The translations under genes were made by a program, and so were the position numbers. A DNA stretch of 64,000 nt from contig NC_091887.1 of assembly GCF_019399895.1 (NCBI RefSeq), forward strand, positions 3,224,001 to 3,288,000, written 5' to 3'. Below, piece by piece: positions 36,101 through 51,100 of this stretch; position 1 is the stretch's first letter, and every line of letters starts with the position of its first letter. The stretch is from Cardiocondyla obscurior. Lineage: Eukaryota > Arthropoda > Insecta > Hymenoptera > Formicidae. Below the pieces are notes generated by a model that was given only the letters and a program-made list of their open reading frames with translations, was not told the DNA's origin and made no database searches.

Positions 36101-39100
36101 CTGTAAATCATTCGTATATCATTTTAAGAATAAATTCCGAATTCTTAATTGATAGAAATAGACTTAAATATATTCTTAATAAAATATTAACTTAAAAATT
36201 ATTCTAAAAAAATTTATTTGAATAAAAATTGATTGTTGGATCAAAAAATTATATATTTAACTATGCGCTTGCACATATCTCTGTGTTTAATTTTCTATAT
36301 TTATTTCCCTCATAAACACTAAATATCTTCTTCTGAAAATTTGTGAGAATGTGATTTGGAGCCCTTTACGTTATTCGAAAAACGTCGAGCGATCTGAATT
36401 ACAGGCTGGGAGGCGAATTCATCCTTCTATTTCTTCGTTCGTCTTTTTTTCTTCTTTCTCGCGACGTTAATCGCGCACGATACGAAACGCGATCGATCCT
36501 AGCGCGTAAGTAAACGGGTTTCTTACCACCGGTCATGCACCGCAACCTGGTACAGGAATGCGGCACGACACGACTGTCAGATGTAGGCGTTTCCTTCTTT
36601 TCAGGTCTCGCCGCGCAAGGAGTCGGCGGGAAGGAATGAGGGAGACGTGCGCGTGAATTAAGGACTACCGAGCTACGCGCAATTCCGCTTCTCGGGCGTA
36701 CTTGAGACGCGATGCTATCCTCGAGATCCTTGCCGGATGCCTCGGCGAAAGAGGCACCGGGTCGCTCTTTTTTAGCTCCTCTCCGCTTTCGTCAGTTACG
36801 AAGATACGCGGCGAAAAGTAGGTGATCGCATCCTGCGTTTCTTAATATCCTCGAGTGCATAAGTTGATGACTGTTTCCTCGATAGCTGGGTAGAAACCCG
36901 ATGCTTCGCGTGTTACGCGAGATCTCTCCCTTTGCCTTTCACCCTTTTTCTCCGTCTTTCTCGCGAGCAAGTAAGATCAATCGCGTTCTTCGATTAATAT
37001 TAAATAAAAACGGTCTGCCAACGTGATAGATAAACAGGTAGAGCCACTTGTGTCCGTGCAGAAGAAAATGAGGAAAAATTGATATTACTCGCAGGTTTTC
37101 GCGAGAGAAATCCGGTGGAACCGGCCGGTTAACAGCCTGATAAGAGCTCTCAGCCAGACTCGAAACGTTGAAACGTACCGATTTTTTTCGCAAATTACTC
37201 GCCACGATGAGAAAATGAGCGCGCAATCGACGATAATCGTACAATTTTAGTTTGCTTCTCCGTAAAGCAAGAAATTAAGAAAATTTATATTGTGATTCGT
37301 TAAAGGCAGCTCGCGGTGACATCAAGTAAATCGATACTTCGAAATCGACGAAAGCAGAATGCGCGAGCAGGATAAGCAGACGTCGACCCTGACCCACATA
37401 ATCGTTTAATGCACCGAGACGCGACGTAAGATGTTGATGCAGTCGCTGCCCGTCCAAGTGAGCCACGTTGCGACAGATAATGAGCGCAACGGTCTGACGA
37501 TTTCCGCGGCGGCTGCTGCTTTTATCGCGGCATAACTGTGACGTAAAGAGGCGCGAAGCACGGCCAGATTTAGTTTAGGTGGGCGACGAGGTGCGCGACT
37601 CCCGTCGCGAAAATGGACTGGGCGCGGGATGACAATCGGGAAGCTATTGAAAGTAAATAGCTGTTGAAAGTAACTAGTTGTTATTTTCCAGCGGCGAATG
37701 AACGAGATAAAATTAATGAAACGTCACTCTAATGATGTAATAAAAATTGAAATCGTTTCTTGGTAATATATGCACGCGACACGGGCCATCGGTTTCGTGA
37801 AATTTATTTAGAATTCTTTCAAGACAAATTGCTGTTATTAATGTTAGAAAATGTATTCAATAGTTTCGAAAAAGATTATTTGATTGGGTCGGTCAAAATA
37901 TATTCTGTTGTATTTAATTGATTGAACTATGTTCTAAAGCAGCTATATTTTTTCAGCATTTTTTTCGATTGTCGTCATATATTCTGACTTATGAAGCGGC
38001 CTTGAGTCGTCTCTTTTGAGAAGTGAGAAACGCTCATATTTTTTCGCTTCTTAAACAGTAATTAAAATGATTAATAGTTTCTTTTCTTCATGATTAAATA
38101 GTAAAAGAGGTTCGAGACATCCTTGAGATGTTTATTAAGAATTTATGTGAGCCGTCTCTCTCGGTAAAAGTCAAGTGCCGTTACATCACCTGATTAACGT
38201 AAGTTTTTTTTTTTTTACTTGTATTTTGTTGCACACACCTGAGCCTATTAACTATAATACGAGACATTCGCGCTCCATTTGATTTCATTTAACAGTCTAT
38301 TTGATTTAATTTATTTCTGTACAGGGAGAGCACTCGAACACCCGGATTCCAGGACAATAATATAAGTGACAAATGAAATACGCGACCTGATAGCTTTTGA
38401 CTTTCTCGTCTAATTTCTTCAAGGTCTCTTGTATGGTGTTGAGCGTCTTGTCGCTCGTCTTATCTTCGTTCAGAACTTCGTTGTCGTTGCCCGTGGTCGT
38501 TCCATCGGCCTGCGTTCTAAGTTCCTCAAATCTCTTGAGTATTTCCCGAACGCTCAGCTTGCTCCCGTCCGCATTTTCCTCCGTAATCGTTTCCATCTTT
38601 GCTATTTTGCGTTCACCGTTAGCTCGCGCGGCGATCTGCTCGCCGTCGTAGACCTCTTGAATCGAATTATCGCTCGTCTTTGGCTCCTCATCCTTCGTCT
38701 TCTGCTGAACCGGCTTCTTCTCCCGAGGATTCTTCAAGGCTGCCGTATTCTTGGAATTTCTGAGCTCGCACCCTTCCTCGATCCTCAGCTGTTCGATGGT
38801 CGGCTGGCGGTCGTTCGCCCGCAAGATCGGATGCAGGAAGGTCTTCTGATCCAGCTTGGACACATCTATTCGAGGAATGTTTTCATAATCGAACTTCTGC
38901 TGGCCGAAAGATTCCTTTTTGACAGATTCCGAGTTTTGTTTGATATTCTTATTTACGTCCAGATGTTCGGTGTCTAGCTTTTTCTTCTCTCTCCCGCCGT
39001 CCTTCGCGAAGAACTTGATAAAACTACTTCTTTTCGTCTTGGGCTGTGGGTCCGAGTGAGACGCTTGCTCTAGAAATGCTCCGGAATCATCGGTGTGTCC

Positions 39101-42100
39101 GTATTCATCGCTGCTCAACTCAGACTCTGAAGACTTCATCAGGAGGCTGTCGGGAGAGTTCGTTTTGCGCTCCTCGTCGGAAATATTTCGCGTTTCATGC
39201 CTGCATATAAAGTTACTTTTTTTTCGGTGAGATGGTTTCGAGTCTCCAATCTCGGTATAGGGCCTCCAGTAACCTTCGTCCAGACGACTCAGGGGACTCT
39301 CGGGTGTCGGTCTGCGTGCTTGTTCCCTCGGATCTCTTCGAGGATCCAGAATATCTTTACGAGCCAAGTCGCCGAGCTCGAATTTACGTAGAAATTCGGA
39401 ACGACGCATGACTCGCATATTGTTAAAGGGCTTCGGCTCAAACTTGTGAAACTCACTTTCCGAAGACTCGGAGTAGTCTGTGAACTGGTTCAAGATATCC
39501 GGACGGTGTTTTTGCCGACGCCTCAGCGTCGTCGGCAACTCGGCCCAGTTGCCGACGAATCTCTTGGAGAACACCCCTTCGGTATCGGACACTTCTCTCT
39601 CCATCGCAGAGCTAGAAAATAGACCCTTGGCGGAAGGCATGTGTAGAAAACGACGTGTGGAAATTGCTCGCCGCAGCTCGGATGATGCCGCGTCGACTTG
39701 CAAATTCCGCGCGTGAAGCGTCGAACAATCGTAATTTCACTCGGATCTTCCGAAGAATGTAGATCATGGATGAAGGACCGTCCGCGGAACGTCGTGAGAA
39801 AACGCCCGGAAGAAGAGATTCTCGTGGGATCCGGGCCGAACAATGTGCACTTTTAATTATAATTACCTCGCGCCAGCGGGCTCTCATCTGCCACGGCGGG
39901 CGAGAAAGCCTTCATGGTTTCTTAGAATAGTCGTCGCGTGCACAAATTTTCGCTTCTTGTTAGCGGACTACTTGAAAGTTTTACTCGCAGGTCCTGCTCG
40001 TCGCGAATCACTCGCCAGACGGCACCGAGGTAACGGACTTCTCCCGACGAGTCGACCGTTGGGTCTTCAGCGGAAAGGAACAACGGGCGAGGTCGATTGC
40101 GATCTCGCTTACGCAAGTGCGAGGCCCTTCCGACCTTACTCGCACGAGATCGTTAGCGATCGTGCGATCGCCGTCGCGTCCCGTTTATCATTACTCGCCA
40201 CCGTTCTCGCACCGTCTGTTTTTACGCGGAGGGTGAAAGGCGCAGTCTCATCCGCGGGAGAATAATCGCGGCTGATTAACTATACATTCACAACGGAGAG
40301 TCGCGCATTAACGATCGGTAGTCATTATCATTATGTTAACCTTGCTTGCCGGGCGCTGCGAATTACAGCTGCGCGACGTCGAGTTGAAAGTCTCTCGGCG
40401 CACAGTCGCGATGATCATCGAGACGTTTTCCATACGAGAGTTAACGTAGAATTCTCGACGTTTTTCATCTCGTGAGGTCACTTCGTAAAAGCATATTCCT
40501 TTCAATATTTTCTCGTTAGAAGATGATTACGTTCCCGGATATTTTTTTTATTCTTCAACTCGAATCGTAAAGACGCCAGGCTTAACGCTGCGAGCAGGAA
40601 GACGCGCGTTTCCTTTAATAATTCCGGGCGGCGGTCCCTCGGAAAATTCACTCCAAAGGTCCGAGGGAGAAAGCCGCTGTTGTTTCCCACCGTCTCGATT
40701 CGCGTAACAAATTTAGATTCGTTTCTTCGCGGACAGATCTGAGGGACTCTCGCGTCCCCGACTCCTCTCTTCAACATGCACGTGTGTCGCGGCGACACGC
40801 TGCACCTGCACGGCACGGCAGCAGTCGATGAACTGAAGAGCCGCGGCCGGGAGGCTTCCGATTCCAAGGTACCGCCGTTCCCTGCCGGTTGTATTCTGTT
40901 AGCCGATGCCCCTTCGAAAGACGGATATCTGGGTCGGGCCCCACCACGGCTTCTCGCCGGCGGTATGCGTGGTGCATACATGCCAGGTATGGAAAATCAT
41001 GCTGCGCCGCTCTTTACACTCGATATCCTCGTCCGGATCGGATCGAAGCGCGTTCCCGATTATCGAATGATAGAGGGACCACCGCCTGGAGACCTGTCGC
41101 TTCTCGTTTAAAGCGACAGAATCCCCGAGGTCGTGGATAAATGTCGAACGGCGAAAAAGAAAGTGTTTATCTAAATGCGTCGGTGTTTTTACCTCCCGTC
41201 GCCAATGTAAAAAAAAAAAAAAAATGCCGATAAGGTGAAAACACTCACAGGATCGCCCCAGTTTCGCAACTGTTATTATCCGCCTTTCTCGGAGGAAGGG
41301 GGTGTTTTCTTAATATTCGACATCGAGACGTTTCACAATTAACTCGCGATATTTAATTTAACACCGTAACAGTCTCGATGTTCCCGCGATAAGTTTTTTG
41401 AGAATAACTCGCAAACCACTGGAGCGTCGCTCGTGGTGCTTCTTCTCCCGCGGAACAAGTGTGGTTTATGTTAATAGGCAATCTTCGCGGATAAAAGGAA
41501 ATCTTTTTAATGCGGCTGCGATTCCGCACCGCGACAATGCTCGCCGCGTGCACGGCAATGAAATAGAAATCGGAACCGGAAGAGGGAGGAAAGAGTCGGA
41601 AGCGATAGCTCATTATGCGGGATTATTGTGATTTACCGCTCAATGGGATCCGGTCGTCGCGAAATTCTCGGTCCCACGCCTATCGCGTGCGATACGGTTT
41701 CAGTTTTTCCCGCGTCCTCGTCTATTAAAAAGCAAAAGCCGGAGTTTTCGATGTCCCACGGAGAAACGGTCGATGCACCTGCCGCAGGCGGAAACGACCG
41801 ATTATCCCTACGGCCCTTAAAATCCGATTGTCCACCTTAAGTGACTTCACGTGTACGCGGTTCTCTCCAATTCTTCAAATGTCTCGCAATCAGTCGAAAC
41901 TGGCCCGCAAGTAAGTTACAAATAGATCTTGTACTTACATTTCACTGTAAATTTATCTCGCAAATTTTTTTTTTTTTTTAATTAATGTCGTCCAGATAAT
42001 ACTTTCTTTTCCTTTCGAAAATGATTACGTTTATCTTGTTCCAGGGAGATCGCAAAGAGAGCTCCAGTTTTTCGGGCACTTGTTCACGTCGAGAAACTCG

Positions 42101-45100
42101 TACCGATATCCGTCCCCGGAGAAATGGCAAGCTTTCTCACTCCGCGTTCTTTCGGAGCAACATTTTTCTCGCGCCAGGGAACGAAATATTTTCCGCGATC
42201 CGGATCACGAGATTCGTTTCTTTTTTTTTTTTTCTCCCAGAATCAGAGAAAGACCGGTCGGGTGACAGCAAACGCGGGAAAACACTTTCCGCTCTTGCGT
42301 TTTCTATTTACTTGCTCTTTCGTTCCGCAATTCTACCTGCCGAGATGTCATGTGGTAAAACGCACGGAATGTGCGCGGAGCAGTGAAATTGAAATTGTTG
42401 TCCTCCACTTTGAGCGTTTGCAACACGACGCCTATTACTTTAATGAAAGGTGTTTCGCTGGCTTCGAGGATATTTGATTGGACGGTCGACTCGGTATAGA
42501 GAGACAAGTATGATTATATCGAACCTTTATCCGTAAAGCCTTTCTTTTTTGCATAAATATTTCTATCTTCCGCAAAATTTCTTGACGCGTAAAGATGTCG
42601 GTATTTATCATTAGAAAACGTCGGAAGAGTGTTTTGAGATTTAAATCAAGAAACAGATTAATTTGACTAAAAATTATCTCTTGCTAAATCACAATTATTA
42701 ATGTTATATACATATACCTATGTATAATAAAGTATACGTACATATAAAACAAGTTAATTTATATCGAAAAATTATTATTTTAATACAAGAAATAACACTT
42801 AAGGATAATAAACCAACGCTTCAGTCGACAGGTTCCAATTAAATTCACGACTACGTGTCAATTATGCGTTTAATAAAGAACGAAAACGTTTACCACGCAG
42901 AACGACATATCTTAAATCCAAAAAATAATCTTGCGAAATAATGTTTTTGCGGTCGAGACTTTCGTAACAGATTTTGGAAGAATACCACGTGTAAATAAAT
43001 ATTTAATTCACGCGTAAAAATTTTTTTAACATTTTTATCTAAGGGTAAAGTAGAAATAAAGGGAGACGAGGAAGATTTGGGCTAACGTGGTAGAAAGAAG
43101 TAATGAGCACCGTTTCGCATTAGCAATTCAAACCACTTCCGGTGTCCGTGTTGGCGTGAGGAGAGCAAGCTACCGCCTCCAGTAAATACGAGTTGCTTGA
43201 ACTCGGAATCGCTCGAAAGAAATTCAAGTGTTCGCGTTCTCCTTCTTTTTTTTTTTTTCCTCTCCGTCGGAAATCTCGTCTTCGCGGAAAGAAAGATGCG
43301 AGAAAATTATCCAAGTACTTCAACTGCATCGCGATAATAAATGAAAATATTACTGTTGACGTGTCCAATTCCGAGACGCGATGAGAGCGAGATTTCGATG
43401 CCGGGGCACTCTTGATTTCACGTGAAAACTGCTCCCCAATTAAAATCAGCGGTAATAAAAGAGAAACATCGAAGGACAATGAAATTATCATTTCTTTGTA
43501 ATGTAAAAAAAAATTCTCTTCGGGAGGCGCATTGGACAATAGTGCCGCTATGCGACTAATTAAACCGCGGCTTTCTACGACTGCCGGCTGCGACTTCACA
43601 ATGATTTCATGAATACTGAATCGCGTATTTTTACAAACGACGTACGCCGCATTCCTACGCTCCGATCCTTTGACATCATTCCATATCTTTGGCTGCAAAC
43701 GTTGCGCGAAGACGAACGCTCGTTCGTCCTCCAGTGCGAAACGATGCACGCACTCGCGATTACGCGGCTCTTCTTTTACCGTTATATAATCTGTAATGGA
43801 ATTTTAAATTGCGCGCATGCCGCGGCGTAGGTTTCGTTTATTCGACAATTATCCCAACCGAGGAAACTTCAATCGGACGTAATTGGGGGAAATTACGAGA
43901 TTGTCAACGGCAAACGTGAAAGTAAGATAACGTCGGAGTCACCGTACGAGGGAGGTCGCGAGTGCGAACCTACGTGCTTTCTAAATCATCATTTACGGAT
44001 GGTGTATTACGTTCCCTGATTTTTAAGGCTGAAATTGTGCGCGACACACGCGCGACATACATTTCTAACAAACCGCCAGCGAAGATCGAGTTAATGAAAA
44101 TTTGATTTGACGATCATTTGTCCGGTGTTCTCAGCTTTCTCCTCTCCCGAAAGAATAACGAACGCTCGTGATTCAAGAGCGAGATCTTTAAACATATCGT
44201 AAAATATATTGGCTCTCGTGTGTTGAAAAATTTCAACCGAGGCCGCCCGTAACGAGAGCTCTTCTGCATTCGGTCATCGGTATTCTAGAGAACGTTCCGT
44301 CACGCTGAACGATCCGCTTCTTGAATCGCGTGCGGCGACGATGCATGCAAGTGTATCTGATGAACAGGCGTAGCGCGTGTTATAAGAAATCCGATCTCTC
44401 CGTTTGCACAAGACATAAAGACGAGTCTCCCGTCTGCCTCCTCTCCTCTCACGTGCTCTTTCATTTTGCGCGTGCAAAAAAAGTCATTCCACGGTATTAA
44501 TGACTTACCAAGGATAGAAGACTCGAGCATCATTTAAAGTTAAAAAAAAAAAAGAAGAAAAAAAAAACTGTTTGTCCACGCTATTTTTCGACAGCGTCAA
44601 AAGGTGAAGGATCAAAACATTCGATAAATTAAATATCTTTTTTTTTTTTCTTTCTAATTTTTTTAAGGACAGTAATTTCGACGGAGAGAATACCACCGAG
44701 AAGAGCCGGTTTAAAAGGAATCCCCAGCAGCATTCTTAGCGAATGTCAACACTGCCCGTAACTTCGAAAACTAAAGAAGCGCAAGAGAATGGAAGTGTCG
44801 AGCGCGGCATCGCGGTAATAATCGCTGATGTCGACGTTCTCCAGCAGAGAGAAAGAGGCAAGAGATGATGTTAGGAACAAACGAAGAGAGACCGAGGTAG
44901 AAGCATTGGCCAGCATATATGATCGTTCACTGGAAACGTAATTTGCACTAGGCGTTGGCCCCGCAGCTGCCTCGTTATTACAGATTGCGCGGCGCATCAC
45001 GTGTGCCGTTATCGTTTCCGCGGCCGACCGTCGCTAATTGGCCGCGGACGAGCGCGCGATGATTTCGTCCGGTAGCAAGAATCGTCAACGCTCACCTGTC

Positions 45101-48100
45101 TGATGTATCTGCCAATCATCTCCGCCAGTTGAGGAGCTCGATTCGTGTGCAGAGGCAGCCTAACGCCCGACGAGACCTGCAGTACGCACACGCCCGCTCT
45201 GGAAGAACTCACAGAGACAATGTCCTCCAGCGGTAGAGTCTCCAGAATGATCAGGTCGCCGTTCAGAGTACGCTTAATTAGTCGGAGTCCGTGATGCGAC
45301 ACCGCCACGTGCTGCGTTTCCGGGTGCTGAGGTCCAATCTGTGGCAAGATTTACATTAAAATTACTGAAAACGATGAGACAGTTTTCAGATTATTTTTTA
45401 ACGTTTCTTCAATAAATAAAAAAAAAGATTTTTTTTTTCGGTAATTTAAAACGTGAACTCACCGATACAGGAAATATTCGGGCAAAGTACAACGGCCACT
45501 GTTTCGCTATGTCTACGACATTCTTTTTAATTGTGATTTTGTGCTGTGTGCTTTGAAGATTGTCAAGGGTTACGCCATAATTATCCAGCATCTTCAGCAT
45601 ATTCTGTCGATCCTCCTTAGTGATTCTTATGCTGGAGGTCGCCAGAACGTCATATGCAACCTGGCAGAACACCAGATGCAACGCCAAAGGACTATTTAAC
45701 GTCTCGTTAGGCGCGAAAACCTCTTTCTTGATCCTCAGAGTCCATGTAACTCTGTTATATGTGAAATGCGCGTTGGAGGTTTGTGGGTAGAGTTTGGTAT
45801 TCACCACCTCCTGAACCTTCTCGATCTCCGGCTTGTCCGCTGGTGGCAGTACTGGCTTGAGGAACTCCGGCCACTCCTCGATCTCGATCCTTTCCATCTT
45901 GTCGGTGCGGTGGGTCGAGGCTACGCTCGACCGTCTATCCACGTCGCGATCCAGTTTATTGAAGCTCTGCCGAGCGACTGTAAAAGATTCCCTCGTATTT
46001 GGAATCACGCCGAAGTCACGAGGTGATGGCATCCCGAAGCTATCTCGGGATTTAGGGGATACGTCCCGTGTCATACCAAAAGGATCGCGCTTTCCGGTCG
46101 ATCCGTCGAATGCGTATTTCGAGTCGAATAGCTCGGAACTGAAGTCCCGGCGCGAGTCGAAATCGGAGCTACGATCGCGCGCCGAGCTTGCGAGATCGGT
46201 GCTGTCCTTGCTGTAAAAGTCCTTGGACTTATCCTGCGCACGAGACTTGTCGAAGTCATTTCGATAGTCATGACCATCGCGCAAGTGCTGCTGCGAAGCG
46301 AAAATGTCACGGCTTTGGCTGAACATTTGACTCTTTTGAAAATGATCATAAGTTTCAGAGTCCGGAGACGTGCGGAAAGAGTCTCGTGTTTTTGGTTCGA
46401 TCGGCGCTGGTGGAGATCGCGGCTGTGGTACGCCAGATTGACTGAAAAGAAACAAATTACTTTTTGATTTTAAATGTTAATAAAATACAATTATCCAAAT
46501 AAAATATTTTTTCTTAAATACTTAAAAAATGTTTTGTTTTAAGAATTAAAACATTTCTTTTAGTTTTCTATAATTTTAAATATAAAACGATAATGTTTAA
46601 TGTACATAATGCCTTTACCTGTTACTGTACACACTGCCACCTCGTGGACTTGGCGGTTGCGGCGGCGTAACTGGCGGCGGGGGTGGTACAGGCCGTTCCA
46701 TTCTCTCGATCTGAGTCCTCACCACTTGAGCTTGCGTCATCATATCGGTTGTTCCTTTAGAAGTAACGCTTTGGGTGTCATCGACAGTAGAAGCGTAATC
46801 GTCCCATCGTCCACCTTAAAGTTTAAGTTTTTTTTTATTATCTTTAATTATGCCATTTATAATTTTGTAGGGATAATAAAAAATTTCATTACCTAATTGC
46901 TGTTCTAGCAACAGCTTCCTATTGTCTTCCAGCCGTTTAACTTTTCCATCTTCGCGTGGAAGAGCAGGTTTTTCTGTCGTCTTCGTGGATCTAACACTAT
47001 GATTTGCCGTCACCTTCTCCAATCTCTGCCTCATCTCCGAGCTGAGCTTCAGCTTTCCTATACTTCCGGGCGATGGTCTCTGTGCACCCACTTCCAAAGC
47101 CGACCTGTAAAAAAATTCAAGTTTGCATTGCCACTCGTTCAAACCTGACGATGATATATGCAAAAAAAAATATTACTTTGTCTTTTTCTTTTTCTTTTCC
47201 CCTTCCTCTTTATATCCATTTTCGTGCTTTGCGATAGACGATAAATGACCGATCATGGATCGATCCTCGTTGCTAACAATGTTTTCAATCTCAAATTCTT
47301 CCCATTCGACGCCACCTTCCGTCGTAGCTTCGCCTTCACCTTGATCGTACTCTTGATACTGCGGCGTTATCTTGCGTAGCTGTTGTTGCTGACGCATTTT
47401 GAATTCTATGAAACTATCCTGCCCTTGATTCTCGTTTGAATCACTCGGCGGTGGCCATCTAGATTATCGAAATATTATAAGACGTTAATTGCCTGGATTA
47501 AAAATATAATATCGCTACGCCAAATATTGAATTTACCTCCATTTTCCAATGCGCACGGTTTTCGCTCTACCGTACGGATCAAGGAATGGTCTGGATTCGG
47601 AAGGATCGTGAAACTCCAACGGCGGAGGCATTGGTGGAGGTGGTGGAACACCTTTGTTGTTACTCAAACTTGAAGGATTACTGTCAACGCTACTCTTCCT
47701 GTTTTTCAACTCGCTGAGTACATTAGTAAAGTTGCTTTGTACGTTGTTCTTATTTAAATTAGCTCTCTTTAAGTCCGCCTGCGACGACGACGGCTTTCTA
47801 TCCACCGTCTTTCGATCCACGCTAATTTTTCGTGTGTAATCAACGTTAGTCTTTTTGGCCTCGGCATTTTTTCTAGGCGGACTTTGGGACCGATGAATTT
47901 GAGCCTTTACCGTCATTGTTTCTTGTCGCTGACTCGTTGGAGTGGAAGTTAGTATAGATCCGCGTTTCTCAGTTGACCATAAATCACCTTCGTCAGAATC
48001 TCTAAATGAAGCCTGATGCAAGAAATGAGATTAAATATCTCGATTAATTTAAACAATTATTTATATAGAAAAACAGTTTGCAAGATGCGAAATTAAAAAA

Positions 48101-51100
48101 TTTCTTCAAAAAAAAGCTGAATAGTTTAATTTGAAATCTTTTTTAGACATTGAACTTTATATCAATTTCGATAAAAATATAAGTTACCGGAAAATTTGAT
48201 CGAATATCGATTTCTTGCTCTATTAATTTCTTACCGGTTGTTGTGACGAGTTTTGCGGACTCTGGACCAGCAACTGTTGCAAAGCCTGATTTTGTGCCAG
48301 CAGCTGCTGCTGTATTTGAATATTCTGCGCCATCGCGCTCTGCAGGAAGGCTCGTTGAAGATTCTGCTGATACGCCATCATGTCGTTGCCCTGTCCGGGC
48401 GGTGAATTAGGATACTGCGGTAAACTGAGTCCTTGCATGCTGTAGATCGGAATGGGCATGAAACTCGCGCCCATATTCATATTGGAATTCTGCCCGGAGG
48501 AGACCTGCTGAGTTGGGCTAAACATGGGCATCATCATTGGTGGTGACATCATGCTCTGCGCAATCGGACTGAAGTTGAAAGCTCCGTTCTGATTAGGAAT
48601 GTCCATGTTTCCACCTCCTTTGATTCTCCTTGATAATTCGCTTGCGGTGATATTTAAACCTTCGCTTCCCACTATTATCTTCTCAATGAAATCGTCGACT
48701 GTAGATATCGAGGTGTCTCGAATGTTAATTTTTTGTTGATTTTCAAGAACTGTTTGATCATCGCATGGCCTAATGTCATATGAACCTTTGATCGAGGCGG
48801 CCAAACTGCGAGCGTCCGATAATTCGTCAAGATTACCGTCCAATACCGGCATAAAGAGCTCGTCCAGAAACTGATCCACATCAGAGGCTTGGCTAGGCAC
48901 TCTCACGCGTCGTACGTGCGATGCCAAAGAAGGTGCCTCGCTGGTGTCGGACATGGCGGATGATTTTACTCCGTATTCACTCTTCTCGATGTAAGCACGA
49001 CTAGACTGGCTTCCCGGCAGCGCACGCTTGCCTGAAAACACGATAGACATAATCAATACGCAGTCGATACGGAAAAATTGGATTGCATAATGGCTAACTT
49101 TCTCCACGTGACGGGAATTCTTAAAGTAAAATATATCTTACGTAACAACAAATTAAATAACAAGAGTAAAGGACAACTGCAAGATCGCGGATGCTAATAC
49201 GTAATTCGTACGTTATAAAACTTTTAGAAATATATTTAATACATAATAAAAAACCAAAAAAAAAAGCTCAGAAAAATCTTCTTACAACTTACCGGGATAT
49301 TGCGACTTGATAAACCTGGTTTGCGACCTTATGTAGCTCTTATCGTCCTCCGATCTTCCGGTTTGACTAACGGACTGAATATCCGGGTATTCAAAGTCGA
49401 TCGTGAGATCCTCCTCCTCGATGTTGGGCTCCGTTGTCCTCGTCACTCTGCTGTATTTCCTGTCTGACGTGATCTCAGTACGCGTCATGTACTCAACGTT
49501 ATTGCCCACCGAAGTTTCGCCTATTCTTTCCAAACTGTGATATCGTTCGTTCAGCTTGGATGAAGAGAGCCCGAGATTGGCGAGTTTGACTGGTGAAGGG
49601 ACAATTTCCGATTGAAGCAAATTGTCCAAGCTTCGGCTACGTTGCTTTTCCTTTTCAAAGTAGCGGTCGTTCAAGGCAGATTTCCTTGACAATCCCATTT
49701 CTGTGGTCTCCAAAATAACGTCGTGCGATTGCTTTCGTACCTGTATAATGAAAAAAAGATCCGGATGATTAACCCCGAGGTATCTCGGCGAAGTCGAGAC
49801 TCTAAAAACATTCGTAAAGTAATAGAAGTGTACCCTGATAAACAAATATGGCGTTTACTGACGGTAACGGCGACTAGCGTACTTTGTACAAAACTCGACG
49901 CACACTACACCAAGATCACGTACGCTAGTCGCCGTCGCAGCAGCAAACGCCATATCTGTTTTTCGGTGTACACACTGTACACTGAAAAGCAGATATGGCG
50001 TTTGCTGAGGCGACGGCGGCTAGCGTACGTGATCTTGGCGTAGTGTGCGTCGAGTTTCACATGTGCCGCATGTATTATATACCGCGCCGGCCGGATTGCC
50101 AAAGAGTGATTTTCTCCCCGTTCTCTCATCCCCTGTCTCTGCCGCCTAGGATTACGTACGCTAGCCGCTGTCACCGCAGAAAATGCCATATCTAATCGGT
50201 GTACAATGAACACAGATGTTTGCCGCCAGAACAACGCTTTATTTTACCGATAGCGGAAAATTCGAGTTGCATATTACTTCGCGTAAAAAGGACAGCATTC
50301 AATTGAGCAAGATAAAAAATACCTAAAGACCATTGTATCGTGCATTTTAAATAAAAAAAATTTTTTTTTTATCTATTTTATTTTTTTCGCAGTTATTTTT
50401 TTTCAAAAGACCGAAATCTATAACGATTGTTTCAATTTAATTGCAGAGACCCGTCTTTCTTGGTCGCGGCCGAAATTCTAATCCCGTTTCGTACATGTGA
50501 TTTTTTAAAAACTTAAGGAAAATAAAGTGCGCGGGAAACATTTCAACATCAGCAACACGCCATCGGCCGTAGATTACTCAATTGTAATTATTATAAAAAA
50601 AATTATTATAATTAATTAATAAGTATCCGAATGTAATAACGCGCGCGAATTGGAATCTTTTGAAAAACAACGCGCGCATGGTTTTTTCTAGTAGTAATAA
50701 ATGTGGTAAAACAGAAGTTGCATATTACCCGATATAATCTCTGTTTTTAATAACTACTTTGGAATAATTAAATATCATAATTAAATTTATCTTGAAAAAT
50801 CATGCATTCAAATATTTAAAACCACAAGTTTAACTACATACAGGTTTTACAACGGGTGGCTGCGGCGGAGGTACTACTGGCCGTCTGGGAACTTGAATCT
50901 CTAACTCGACCGACTTATCAACTGGTTTTGGCACTGATTTTCTTTCCAAAGGTTGGAAAGTTTTCAGAATAGGAATTTCCATTTCTTGTTCTAATTCTCG
51001 GATTATTTGAGCGTGCTGAAAAAAAAATCAAATATTTAACACAAAAACAATTTAATAACATTGTTATTCTTGAGTTTATTATCCTTTAAGATTAATTAAA

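Noticed and set aside
35708..36106. 132-aa + strand ORF
   Set aside because: Antisense of the myosin His/Asn-repeat exon; openness follows from the repeat's codon pattern.
38429..38977. 182-aa + strand ORF
   Set aside because: Antisense of the 444-aa ORF, hydrophobic in a pattern typical of complements of charged coding sequence.
40502..41111. 159-aa (-) and 111-aa (+) overlapping ORFs
   Set aside because: CpG-rich region, mutually overlapping, no recognisable features.
43120..43749. 209-aa ORF on the - strand in myosin intron 25
   Set aside because: Checked as a candidate SH3 or extra exon. Composition is mixed with poly-Lys runs and there is no domain or good in-phase splice site.
49905..50234. 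109-aa ORF with repeated YASRRR...CFSVY words
   Set aside because: The protein repeat is a by-product of the inverted DNA repeats of the MITE-like elements.
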